Shown: positions 24,401-35,290 of the stretch, in pieces
Layout: each line of letters starts with the position of its first letter
How positions within the stretch are numbered: position 1 is the stretch's first letter
Assembly (NCBI GenBank): GCA_029204225.1
Contig: CM055106.1
Coordinates: 34,756,361 to 34,820,360 of the forward strand
Reading direction: 5' to 3'
Source of the DNA: Diphasiastrum complanatum
Taxonomy: Eukaryota > Streptophyta > Lycopodiopsida > Lycopodiales > Lycopodiaceae
DNA length: 64,000 bases
The notes under the pieces: model-generated
What the model was told of the DNA's origin: nothing
Databases searched by the model: none
What the model saw: the letters and a program-made list of their open reading frames with translations, nothing else
Program-made: the position numbers and the translations under genes

Positions 24401-24407
24401 AAAACGC

Positions 24408-24419
24408 GCTCTGATACCA
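24408..24419 (-). promoter_or_regulatory. Primer-binding site of element A
   Basis: On the minus strand TGGTATCAGAGC starts directly at the LTR end. It is the perfect initiator-Met-tRNA complement used by plant copia elements. Confidence 0.93.
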
Positions 24420-25540
24420 TGTTGGAGAAAGAGGGTATGTCGTGTGTGAGAAACGAAGATAGATTGAAAATGAAAAATGAACACAAAAAGAAACAAAACA
24501 CGAACGAGAAACAAACTCGAATGGAAAGTATTTGTCCACAGCGGAATGAGCTATATGACTCTTTCCCTAAGTATGACTACGTCTATCAGAGATGAACATG
24601 GCATTAGTGATAGAAATCACGGCCGTTCTGATTACATAGCCAAACGCTAATTGAACACCAGAAAAATAACCTTTCGCAAACAACTAGACAAATTATTTGT
24701 CACAAATGATTCGTGAAGAGAGAGAAATAGCTCGACTGATAATTAGTCACGAATGATTTGCGAAGAGAGAGACTAATTACCAAATTGAACAACTGGAAAA
24801 GTCAGACATAATGAAATCAACCATAACAATACTGACAGAAATCTGAACGCGGAACAAAGAGCTGTAATCAGATTAAGTATATCAAATATACATGTCAATA
24901 ATGCTGTAGAGCACAAGAAAATAGAACGAAACCGCGTGCTCTACAAAGCTAATTCATTCTGTAAAGGAATGAAACCTTATTATTGACAATACCAATGCAC
25001 ATGACATCTACTTCATCTATCTCTCTGATGAGCTTCTGATGCTAAATTTTCACACACTTGATCTTCAATCTTTAATCAACGATCAGGTTGAATACGCAAA
25101 TGGTATTCAATATATACATATTGTTACAAGTGTGTAGATGAAAAAAGTACAAAGTGGATGTGTTGTCTGTAGGAGATTGTGGGTGGCTGCAATCATTGTC
25201 AAGTCTGTTAGCGCAGTTGCATGGGGTGAGCATGAAGAGGCTGCGACGTCAGCCTTTGCTGAAATGAACGTTGGTGAAGATGCGAAAAATGCGACACTCT
25301 GACGAAATGCCCCCTAGGATTGATTTATAGGGTGCCTTCGGCTTTTTTGTAAGACAGTGTCACCTTTTTCGCCTGTCACAAATCACGTTAAAAACACAGT
25401 GTCGCATTTTTCGCCTTTTTTTCGCTTGTGAGAATTTGCATGTAAATATGCAAACTGCACGACAACGTGAGTAAATATGCAACATGAATGGAGGCAGATT
25501 AAAAATGGGATTTAGGAGAGTAGAGGAAATAAATCCAACA
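24420..25540 (-). repeat. Element A 5' LTR (1121 bp)
   Basis: Full-length partner of 8825-9948, starting TGTTGGAGAAAGAGGG and ending AAATCCAACA. It is followed by the right target duplication TCTAA at 25541-25545. Confidence 0.92.
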
Positions 25541-27315
25541 TCTAAGACTAATGAACAAGAATATGAAAAACAACAGAAGAATTCTGGTGATAAGAAGATT
25601 TGCAATAGGTGTAGAAGATCAGGTCACACAGAAGAAAAGTGTTGGCTAAATCCAAAGATTGAATACATTCATTGTCATAAACGGGGTCATGCACCAATAG
25701 ACTGTTATCAGAATCCAAAAAACAAAAAGGAGCAAAATCAAAGCGAACCTTCAGACTTGAACTATGTCGAAGACAAAGCAAAATGCTCCAAAGTTGCAGA
25801 AGACAGGGCAACAAGAAATTCAGCAGTTTATTTTAGTACTGATCTATGTTGTTCATCTAATTCAATTCGAGAAGTAGTACTTGATTCGGGAGCCACCTCA
25901 GGTTTTGTTTTCTCGAAACAAATTTTGTCTGAGTACAAGAAGATGAACTATTCGAGATTCATTATACTTGGAGACGGTTCTAAACACATGGTTGATGGAA
26001 CTGGTGTATTATGGCTAGACACGAATCAGGGAGACAAGAAACTGGAGGAAGTTCTCTATGTCCCTACTCTTGATAAAGATCTTCTATCCATTGCTAAGAT
26101 AGTCGATATAGGCATGTCAGTAACCTTCACAAAGAACTCTTGTAAACTGTTCAAGGAAGATTCTAATAACCTGGTTGTTAAAGACAACATAGAAGGAAAT
26201 TTATATCACCTAAACATTTGAACGAGAATCGGACAAGTCAATCAAACTCAGGAATCAACAGATGTAATGTGGCACAAGAGGCTATGTCACATGAACATGG
26301 AAGCCTTGTACCAAGCCAACAAAAGTTAGAAAATTCAAGGAGTCGAAATCAAAAGTAGAGATATTTGAACTACCTGTGAATCCTGTCTTAAAGACAAGAT
26401 GACTAGAACACCTTTCAGTAAGGATGTTCATAAAGCAACTAAGGTACTTGAAATTGCGCATTCAGATATTTGTGGACCATTCGGAGTATTGTCATTGGGT
26501 GATCCAAAGTACTTCATTACGTTTATTGATGACTTCAGCAAGTTCGCTGCTGTAGTATACTTTATTCACACCAAAGCTGAAGCTTTCAAGAAATTCGTTG
26601 AGTATACGAATTGGGCTGAAAAGCAGACAAGCAATAAGCTAAAGCAAATTTGCCCAGATCGTGGAGGTGAGTACATTTCCAACGAATTCAAAGCTTACTA
26701 TACTGATTGAGATATTATGCACACAAAGACTGTATCTTACACATCTCAGCACAATGGAATAGCTGAACAAAAAAATCATACACTGATGGAAGCTGCAAGG
26801 TGTATGATGGCTCATGCGAATGCACCAAAACAGTTGTGGATAGAAGTAGTGGCTACATCAAATTATCTTCAAAATTGTATTCTGCAATCTCAAATATCGG
26901 ATAAAACTCCTCATGAGATATGGTGGAAGTCAAAGCCAAATCTTGCACATGTTCGAACATTTGGATGCGCAGTGTATATGCACATACCAGATAAGCCAAG
27001 AAAGAAACTCGATGAAAAGACAGAACAAGGTTTTTTGGTAGGATTCAATTTACGTTCGTCATATTATCGTGTTTATGTACCCGAAACTGGCAAGATAAAA
27101 GCTGTTCGAGATGTTAAATTTGATGAGATGAAATACATAGCAGACAGTGATCTAGTCGGCTATGAAATCCTCGAAAATTATAGCACAAAGAAAAGGCAAA
27201 TGGCAATTATGTTGATCAACGTCAATTTGATGATGATCATTATGAAGACAATTATATTAATCAACATCAATACGATGATGATCAATATGAAGATGATACA
27301 GGTGAAAGCTCAAAC
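25541..27315 (+). pseudogene. Copia element X: gag knuckle, protease, integrase
   Basis: The frame resumes here from the gag fragment ending at 8824. In order: two Cys-His knuckles (CNRCRRSGHTEEKC at about 25600-25641 and IHCHKRGHAPIDC at about 25668-25707), protease with VVLDSGATSGF (about 25876), VLYVPTLDKDLLSIAKI (about 26050), pre-integrase WHKRLCHMN (about 26270), integrase with HSDICGPFG and FIDDFSKFAAVVYF (26460-26570), CPDRGGEYIS (about 26655), EQKNHTLMEAARCMM (about 26770), and the integrase C-terminus to about 27180. The protease and integrase acidic residues are present, but in-frame stops (about 26219, 26328, 26367 and 26708) kill it. RT and RNase H are absent: at about 27316 it meets element E. 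Confidence 0.9.
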
Positions 27316-28592
27316 TTGTTCATTACGGCGCTAATGACAAGTGATGAAGCAAAGGATACTTGGTACATTGACAGTGGAGCATCCAAGCACATGACTTCGA
27401 GGAAGGAGTGGTTTTCGAAATTCAAGGAAATTCACAATGACGATGAAGTTGGACAAGCTGATGGCCAATTGCTACTTGTGAAAGGATTTGGAGTGGTACC
27501 AGTAAAGCTAGCCAACGGAATGATAAAGCGGATAAGCAATGTGCATTATGTTCCTGGTTTAGCCAACAATTTACTATCAGTTGGGACGATGGCTGATCAA
27601 CAACTCAAGGTTGAGTTTGATAGCGCAAATTTCTCGTCAAGGACATCAAGATTCACTACAAAGTGATTACTATAGGAGCTAGAGTCAACGGAAATCGACT
27701 CTACAAATTGAATGCGAGATCTTTTACTCAAGCTATGGTAAGCACTGTTGATAGTCGAAGTGATCTTTGGCATTAACGATTTGGTCATATCAGTGCTCAT
27801 AGTTTACAAATTCTGAAAAGAGGTAATCTAGTTATTGGATTGCCTGACATTTCTTTTGAAGGAAAAATTTGTGAAGGTTGCATTTTGGGAAAACAACACA
27901 GAGAGATGTTTCCCAAAAGTGGAGCAAGGAGAGCCAGTGGAATCCTAGATCTTGTCCACAGTGATTTATGTGGACCAATGCAGACTAGATCTCTTAGTGG
28001 CTGCTATTACTTTATTACCTTTGTTGATGATTATAGCAGATGCATTTGGATTTATTTCATAAGCAAGAAATCAGACTCTTTTGCTAAGTTCAGGGAATTT
28101 AAGGCATTAGTTGAAAAGCAAACAGGAAGTTACATCAAGACTTTGAGATTTGATGGAGGTGGTGAGTATTTTTTGACAAAATTTATTGATTTTTGCAAAG
28201 ACCAAGGGATCAAGAGGCAGACTACAACACCTTATTCACCGCAGCAAAACGGAGTTGCAGAGCGAAAGAATAGATCCATTATTGAGATGGCCAGGGCAAT
28301 GCCCAAAAGCAAGGGTATGCCAAACACCTTTTGGGCAGAAGCTTGCGGCACAGCTACGCACATCCTGAATCGGTGTCCTACGATATCTGTGGAAGGTAAG
28401 ACACCTCATGAAGCTTTTACTGGAAAGAAACCTAATATTTCTCATTTGAGAGTATTTGGTTGTGATGCTTATGCTCATATTCCTGATGAGAAACGAAGGA
28501 AATTGGATGCAAAAGCTGTCAAGTGAATCTTCCTTTGATATGATGAGAAGGCCAAGGCATATAGGATATATGATACAAATGCACAGAAACTT
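27316..28592 (+). pseudogene. Copia element E: protease and integrase
   Basis: Protease begins WYIDSGASKHMTSRKEW (27361), then VHYVPGLANNLLSVGTM (27541). The integrase zinc region is GHISAHSLQILKRGN..CEGCILGKQHREMF (27780-27905). The catalytic core has HSDLCGP and FVDDYSRCIW (27960-28050), RFDGGGEYF as second Asp (about 28150) and QQNGVAERKNRS as the Glu region (about 28240). From 27840 on, one frame is kept, broken only by stop codons (TGA at 28524 and 28536). There is no gag, primer site or 5' LTR, so the element is 5'-truncated at its junction with X. Confidence 0.92.
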
Positions 28593-30461
28593 GTGATTTC
28601 TAGGGATGCTACATTTGACGAGTTGGGTCAAGGTGAACAATATGAAGAAATCACTAAACCTTTTGATGAGGGAGCGGAAGTACAAGTCAAGAAAGAAGTG
28701 AATTTTGATGCAGAAGATCCAATGGAAAATGATAAGTTTGAAACTGAAATCCCTAAGAGAGTACCTAAATGGTACTTATCAGTCACAGGTGATGCTAAGA
28801 AGGGAGATACTCCCGAATCTAGTGAACATGGAGAGCTTAGAAGGTCAAGCAGAAATCGGAAACCTCCTGCAAGATTAGAAATGAATCTAGCCCTAATGGG
28901 TTCCGTGCTCAAAGCTCAAAAACCAAAAACTTTTCATGAAGCAAAGGAGTACAAGGAGTGGCGTGCAGCAATGGAAACAGAAATGGAGGCCATATCAAAA
29001 AATAGGACGTGGAACTTGGTTGAGCTACCTGATGGTAAGACGCCTATCACTTGCAAATGGATTTATAAGATCAAATATGGAGCAGATGGGCAACTCAACA
29101 AGTACAAAACACAGTTGGTTGCGAGAGGATTTGAACAACATGAAGACATTGATTTTGAGAAAACCTTCGCTAAGATGGTAACTATACGTTCTATTATTGC
29201 TATTTCTACTTTCCATGGTTGGACGATTTAGCAAATGGACATTAAATCTGCTTTTCTTAATGGAGTGATGGATGAAGAGGTATATTTAGTACAACCTCAA
29301 GGATTTGTTGAGCCAGGGAGAGAGCATCTTGTTTGTAAGCTCAACAAAGCTATCTATGGATTGGAGCAAGCACCATGGGCATGGTACTCTTGCATTGATG
29401 AACACTTCAAGCAAAGGGGAATGATAAAGAGTAAGGCTGATCCTAATCTTTACATTCTAAAGCAAGATTCAGATATAGTGTTCATTGTTTTGTATGTGGA
29501 TGATTTGATTATTACAGGAAGTAATGAGAGCTCAATTGATGAAATCAAATCAGATGTTTTCAATGCTTTTGACATGAGCGATCTAGGATTGATGCACTAT
29601 TGTCTTGGCATTGAAGTATGGCAAAAGGAAGAGGTTGTCTTTCTTACACAAAGCAAGTATGCACGAGATTTGCTTTATAAGTTCAATATGCAGGATTGTA
29701 AGCCTTTGAGTACATCGATGGATGTCAACATGAAGCTTACTGCATATGATGAATCTAATAAAGTAGATGCTTACTTGTACAGGCAGCCTGTGGGTAGTTT
29801 GATCTATTTGACATACACACGACCTGATATTTCTTATGTTGTTGGTGTTGTTAGTCAATTTATGCAAAATCCTAGTCAAGCACACTGGAAATCTGCTGAA
29901 TGTATTCTCAGGTGCATTCGAGGGACGTTGAATTTTGGTTTGAAGTATGATCAGCCTGAAGCACCAATGTTGGTAGGTTACACAGATGCTGATTGGGCAG
30001 GTAATATTGATGATAGAAGATCTACCAGTGGTCATACATTCAGTTATGGTACAACTGTAGTTTCATGGAACAACAAAAAGCAACCTACAATAGCCTTATC
30101 TTCGACGGAAGCTGAATATCGTGCACTCAACAATGCTACACAGGAAGCGGTATGGCTACGAAGATTGCTTGTTGATTTAGGTCAACCATAGGTGGATGCG
30201 ACTACTATTTCTTGTGACAACCAAAGCTGCATTCACCTTGCCAAAAATCCAGTTCTACATGCTCGAACCAAGCACATTGAAATACATTATCACTTTGTTC
30301 GAGAGAAAATACTTGATGGAACCATTGATCTTGTTTTTTGTAAATCTGATGATCAAATGACAGATATTTTTACTAAGTCATTAGGTAGATGTAAATTTGA
30401 ACAGTTTCATACTTTATTAGGAATAAAAGAATGTAATCTTATCATTGAGGGAGAGTGTTAG
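28593..30461 (+). pseudogene. Copia element E: reverse transcriptase and RNase H
   Basis: RT begins at about 28930 (AKEYKEWRAAMETEMEAI, then RTWNLVELPDGKTPITCKWIYK) and includes QMDIKSAFLNGVMDEEVYL, YGLEQAPWAWY and the intact active site LYVDDLIITGS (about 29495). RNase H keeps YTDADWAGNIDDRRSTSGH, LSSTEAEYRAL, CDNQSCIHLAKNP and HARTKHIEIHYHFVREK. A single frame runs throughout, interrupted only by TAG at 29229-29231 and 30189-30191. All catalytic residues are present, so decay has been by point substitution rather than indels. The final stop lies just inside the LTR. Confidence 0.94.
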
Positions 30462-30700
30462 AAACCAATGATAAACTTGTTACTGTATGATTTACTGTTG
30501 ATAGTTATTACCAGTTGTAAGTAGTTGTAGGCTAGTCTATAGTCAACTACTAGTTTTCTCTCTCTATATATTCAGGGTTCATTGTACTCTCTTTCAGTTA
30601 GTGTGATATATAGTGATTGTGTGCTCTTCCTCCTCCTTATGGTGATTGCTTATGATGAATGACTGAGTGCTTATCAAATTTTTGACATAATCTGCCTCGA
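30456..30700 (+). repeat. Element E 3' LTR (start clear, end not determined)
   Basis: TGTTAGAAACCAATG begins at 30456, directly after a purine tract GAGGGAGAG (30447-30455). A TATATA-type sequence and CT-rich leader follow near 30555-30610. No matching 5' LTR exists in the window, so the far end cannot be set. It is no later than the A-LTR-like fragment near 30706. Confidence 0.65.
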
Positions 30701-30705
30701 TTCAT

Positions 30706-30960
30706 GCTGCATTTTTGCTCACGTTGTCGCGAAATCTGCATATTTACATGTAAATTCTAACAGGCAAAGAAAAGGCGTACAAAACACGATACTATGTTTT
30801 GGTATGTGTTTTGTGACAAGCCAAAAATAGTTAAACTGTTGAACTGTGAACAAATTGACTTTTTCAAAAATAATTAAACGAAAGAAGTCGAACGTAAGTG
30901 TTGCAGTTTTCACTGAAGTGCAAAAAATGCGAACATTGTGCGACACTTAGTGTATTTCTG
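30706..30960 (+). repeat. Diverged fragment of an A-family LTR, inverted relative to element A
   Basis: TCATGCTGCAT, then CTCACGTTGTCGCG, then TCTGCATATTTACATGTAAATTCT and GGCAAAGAAAAGGC match the reverse complement of 9840-9895. Similarity fades after about 30780, with a weaker echo (AAAATGCGA..GTGCGACACT) near 30925-30950. Confidence 0.6.
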
Positions 30961-31977
30961 CATACTGTTCAAAAAGTAATGTAAATCTGCAGACTTGTTC
31001 TAAATGCAAGTTTGTGGAAGTCCTTGAAGATGGCCAAGTCTTCAATGGCTTCAAGTTATTAAACTTAATATTTGAAGTTGAAATTATGATGGAATTGGTT
31101 ACCCTTTGCTGGAGATCAGCCAGAAACTGTTGTAGACGTTCTTCAAATAAATTGGTTGTCTAAGTTATGATTCCAAGGAGGCAACTGTGGGCTTAGTTCC
31201 CAATAGGTTCAAACTTTCTACAAGGGTTCAACCCTCATAGGAGGTGATCTCTCGCACAACTTGCTCCAGATATTGGATTTTCACAATCAAACCATGTAGG
31301 TAGACTAATTTCACTACTCTAAATCCATTGATGCCCTCTGCAAAGGTTGGTTTGTTGATCTTGATGCTCTGCGAAGGTTCCAAAGATTCTGCCTTCCTGA
31401 ACACTCGCAAACACTCAATTTTGATGATTTTTCCATTAGTAACTCTCGTAGAGATTTTCATAGATGCATCTGAGTTAGATCTGGTAATTGAAAAAGTTTC
31501 AAGAGTTATCTCTCAAGGGATCTCAAAAAATCATGAAAAAAGTGCTCTTTTTTAGTGTTTTTTGACGAGATCTTGAGATTCTATGATCCTTAACTCTTGC
31601 AGACTGGTATACCCTTGCATCCAGGTCAGATCTGACTATGGAGAGTTCTTTGAGAATTTTGGTGGACATTTGGTAGCTGATCCATCAATTTAAGTGAATT
31701 TTGTCTTTATTTTGCTACGTTTTTTTGATATTGATGTCTCTTATTTGCAAGAATGGAGGCTAATTGATGTACTCTGATGATCTGCTTCCTTGTTGATCCT
31801 ATCTGGATCTAGATCTCACTTGGATCTTGTTGGATTATGTCGGATGTTGTTGGATCTACTCAGATCTTGCTAGATCTTGTCGGATTTGGCTTGATCGGAT
31901 TAGATTTCTTTAGATCTGGCTGTGATGACCTTAAAAATGTTCTACGTGTAATTTATCATTACCATCCTTGATCTGCT
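30961..31977. other. No gene; degenerate GGATCT-rich repeat near 31795-31925
   Basis: The last 180 bases consist largely of diverged repeats of (T)GGATCT / AGATCTTG. They lie directly 3' of the Ty3 element K coding region in its minus orientation, so they may belong to its 3' LTR. No LTR termini were found. Confidence 0.4.
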
Positions 31978-33060
31978 TCACTGTGGTGGCCAATAGTGCA
32001 ACCGGCTTCCATTGATGGGCATGTCAAATGGCCTCCCATCTAACTGCTCGAGGTTCACGGCTCCATGGCTGAGGATCTCTTTGACTCGGAATGGGCCTTC
32101 GCCAGTGAATTTCAACTTTCCCTTGATCGCCTTGGTTTTATACATGAGGACCAGATCCCCAGATCGAAAATCTTTCTTGTGCAACTGGCGATCATGCCAT
32201 GCCTTGCGTCGTTCTTTCTCAACTACCAATGCATGCATAGCTAGTAAGTGCATCTCACAAACTTTATGCAGTGCTTCATGGCATAATTGCAGAGATTTCT
32301 CATCAAGGCATTGCGTTGTGGCGATCCTTAATGAAGGAACCAAAAACTCTACTGGCATTACGACATGGACCAACTGAAATGGCGTGTGGTCAGTACTTCT
32401 CTTGTAAGCTATTCTGAATGCCCACAGAGCAGCATGTAACTTGTGCTCCCAATCGGATGTACTAGCTTCAACTGTTTTCATGAGCACGCTACATAGGATC
32501 TTATTGGATGATTCTGCCTGTCCATTACCGCGAGGATAATAAGGCGTGCTGAACCTATGGATCACGAAGAATTCCTCCAACAAGACCTTGATGGTCTCAT
32601 TGACGAAATGGCTTCCGCGATGACTGACTATCTCCACCAGACATCCGAAGTGCACAATGATTTTCTCATATAGAAACTTGGCAGTTGTTCGAGCGTCAGC
32701 TACCCGTACTGCCTTGGCTTCGACCCACTTGTTGAGGTAATCTGTGGCCATGATAATATATCAGGCTTGTGAACTTCTTGCGGCAGGATGAATTGGACTG
32801 ATATAGTCCAATCCCCACTTCTCAAATGGTGCTTGAGCTCATACTGGATGTAAAGGATCATACTTCAGCCTAGTTGTCCTCCTAGCTCTTTGATACACAT
32901 CGCACTTCTTCAAGTATTCATCCGTATCCTTATGAATCATTGCCCACCAGCATCCTGATTGCAGGATCTTGCGAGTTGTAATGTCGGATGCAAAATGACC
33001 ACCACTCATGCCTTCATGCGAAATGGAAATAATTTGGGTGGCCTCATGTGGAAGAATACA
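31978..33060 (-). pseudogene. Ty3/gypsy element K: integrase
   Basis: Minus strand: the zinc region HEGMSGGHFASD..KKCDVYQ (about 33030-32900), then GLDYISPIHPA, then a long open frame 32751-31978 with TDYLNKWVEAKA (first catalytic Asp), VEIVSHRGSHF (the position of the second Asp is His), and GNGQAESSNK (Glu). The C-terminal module is GDLVLMYKTKAIKGKLKFTGEGPF. No chromodomain follows, so this is a non-chromovirus lineage. The Asp-to-His change and a single remaining Cys in the zinc pair predict no integration activity. A stop interrupts the region between the zinc domain and the core near 32756. Confidence 0.92.
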
Positions 33061-34270
33061 TCACTGAAGAACACCGTCTGGTCCTCTTTGATCTAGTTGG
33101 CCGGCAATCAACTGATAAGGTCTAGTTTTCAGAATCAGTTTTCGTTGTTTCGCCTTGGGTAAGATTTATCCGATTGGCCCCGCATTAAATATTCAACTAT
33201 ATTTCCGGCCCATTCAGGTATAGTATCAATGTAAAACAAGGCAACATTCAGTACCTCATCATCAGGTAGGGCTGCAGTTTTCTTTCTCTTGATGTGCGAC
33301 ACATGATCCACCTATAATGCTGCTTTCCCTTGCAAACCACTATCCGAAAATCAAACTCCAACAACATGAGGTAACCAACGAGTGATTCTCCCTATGTTGC
33401 AAGTTTTATCAGCAAGATATAACAAGGGTTGATGGTCCGTATAAAAAGAAAAATGTGTGGCCATTAAATAATGTCAAAATTTCTGAACTGCATAAATCAT
33501 AGCTAGTGCCTCTTGCTCTGTGATCGAATCATTCATCTTTGAGTCACTGAGCTGTCGGCTAGCAAATCGGATTGGAAAATGCTTTTTTTGTTCTCCTGAC
33601 TAGGTTAAGACAACTCCCACTGCATACTTCGATGAATCCGTATGCACATGAAACTCTATGGAGTGGCCGTAATATTGGCGCTGAGACCAATGCATCTTTA
33701 AGCTTCTGGAAAGCCTGTAGGGCTTCCTCCATCCAATGTGATTCCGTTGTGAGTTTGTAGATTGGTCGTGCTAACTCCGCAAAGTCTAAAATGAAGATTC
33801 TATAATAGCTATCATGACCCATGAAAACGTAGACTTCGCGGAACATTCCTGGTGGTGGTAGATCGACAATGATCCTTATCTTTGACAGGCCTGTGGCGAT
33901 CTCGTGTCTGGATACTATATGGCCAAGAATTAGGCCATGTGTCACCCAAAACTAACACTTCAATCTCCAAATTTTTTTGCAAATACTCTTTGAATGCCGC
34001 CTGCATAACTCATTGAAAAGTACTTGGGGCATTGCAGAGTCCAAACGACATCACCTTGTAGGCATAGGTTTCCCATTCCATGGCAAATGCTATCTTGTGT
34101 TGATCTTGCAGCGCTATTTTCACCTGATTGTAGCCACTAAAACCATCTAGAAAATTGTAGGCTTCTGCTCCTGCTAGTCTATGTAGAATACTTTTTGTAA
34201 ATAATAAGGAAAAATGATCCTTCTTGGTGACTGCATTTAATGCTGTCAGGTTCACACAGATTCGCATTTT
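33061..34270 (-). pseudogene. Ty3/gypsy element K: reverse transcriptase and RNase H
   Basis: Minus strand: RT from about 34267 (MRICVNLTALNAVTKKDHF; FLDGFSGYNQVKIALQDQHKIAFAMEWETYAYKVMSFGLCNAPSTFQ), then a broken stretch where the YxDD box should lie (about 33990-33940). The connection domain is ILGHIVSRHEI and FMGHDSYYRIFILDFAELARPIYKLT (33930-33760), and RNase H is decayed (about 33700-33300). The active-site region is not recognisable. The gene runs in the same direction as the integrase downstream, as in intact Ty3 pol. Confidence 0.9.
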
Positions 34271-34540
34271 GCCACAGCCGTAATTTCTACCACCTTGACG
34301 TTAAGACTAAGCCGCATAGGTTGCATAATATTCGTTAATGGCTGGATCGACAAATATTTCTTCCGACCTCCACCATTGTTGCTGCTCAGGTTGAGGTGAT
34401 GTTGGTGCGCTTCATCTTCCACTGCTGCCAAATTCACATGAGCCACTTGGTGATTAGCTGGCCCTGGTGGTGCAGGTAAGGCCATGCGCTGTTGGTTGTT
34501 CGGCATGCCATACCTTGGTTCTGCATTAAGTGCCCCTTGG
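34271..34540 (-). pseudogene. Unassigned Pro/Asn/His-rich stretch upstream of element K RT
   Basis: An open frame continues upstream of the RT start with a Gln/Pro/Ala/His-rich composition (PNNQQRMALPAPPGPANHQ). It is continuous with a copia protease fragment at its 5' end, so the frame is a fusion product of two elements. It could be a decayed Ty3 gag or protease spacer. Confidence 0.35.
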
Positions 34541-35285
34541 AAATAAGGACATCCTTCTGAATCAAACTCCACAACACTTTAGTCTGTGACTTGGCTAACA
34601 AAAATCATATTCTTAATAAGGTTTGGCACATATAGAAGATTCTCCACTCAACAAGTTTGTCCTTTGTTGGCAATATAGTGTCTCCATTATCTTTAACATG
34701 ATGAGAGTTGTCATTTCCTAGGAATACATTGATCATCGTGGCAAGTTTCTAATAATATATCAAGAGTTTTCTCTAACAAGTCCTATGTTGGGTTGCTCCA
34801 AAATTGATATATCAATGTGGTGTGCAATTTGTTGTGGATGTTTCTACTTGCTCCATAATATTGTTTTCTTTGCTTCTTGAACTGATGTTTTTTTCTCAAA
34901 ATTTTGCTTTGTAACAATAATTACCACAAACAATAACAAGAGCCTCAAAAAAAATTCTTGAAGTTGGTCTCATGTGCTAGACAATGCATTTGAGGTTTTT
35001 TCTTTGTACTTTTTTCCATTCTCAAAAAAACCAGTCTTGTTGATGAGACTTCGTCAACCATGTTTGATACTTCATTTTGTTGCCTTATCTCTTCCTACAA
35101 CAATTGACCAATCATCTCACTTATGTGAGAAATTGGCAAAAATCTAGCTTGGTATTTTTTATGATAGAAGTTTGTAAGTGAATCTCACATGTGTGGAGGA
35201 TGTTCCCACTTGTGGAGAATTGTAAAGTAAATCAAAATGTTTGATATAGGGGTCTCATAGAATTTCATAGTCAAGCATTTAGGTG
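34541..35285 (-). pseudogene. Copia gag and protease-region remnant
   Basis: Minus strand: gag-like text with stops at about 35200-34870 (FYHKKYQARFLPISHISEMIGQ), then FLGNDNSHHVKDNGD (about 34740-34690), then NLLYVPNLIKNMIFVSQVTD (about 34640-34590) and VVEFDSEGCPYFQG (about 34570-34530). The LYVPNLxKNxIxVSQ signature is the region after the copia protease. Several stops and frame breaks. Confidence 0.65.
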
Positions 35286-35290
35286 TAGGA

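Larger units (their letters stand above)
8825..25540 (-). mobile_element. Composite insertion bounded by copia element A (minus strand) with host gene inside
   Basis: The ends are two direct LTR copies of about 1.12 kb with TGTTGG..CCAACA termini and TCTAA duplications. On the minus strand the order from high to low coordinates is LTR, primer site, gag knuckle, protease and pre-integrase region (24419-23540), then foreign DNA, then RT linker, RT, RNase H, polypurine tract and LTR (12100-8825). Integrase is missing. The foreign interior (about 12.3-23.5 kb) holds D-family copia pieces in both orientations and an intact copper-chaperone gene. The LTR copies differ at roughly one site in ten by eye over the first 200 bp, so the insertion is not recent. 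How the gene came to lie inside is unresolved. Confidence 0.8.

Noticed and set aside
25484-25540. Met at 25484 as start of element X gag
   Set aside because: This Met lies inside the element A LTR; the true gag frame comes from the part ending at 8824.
32012-32377. Plus-strand ORF of 121 codons
   Set aside because: Antisense shadow of the element K integrase.
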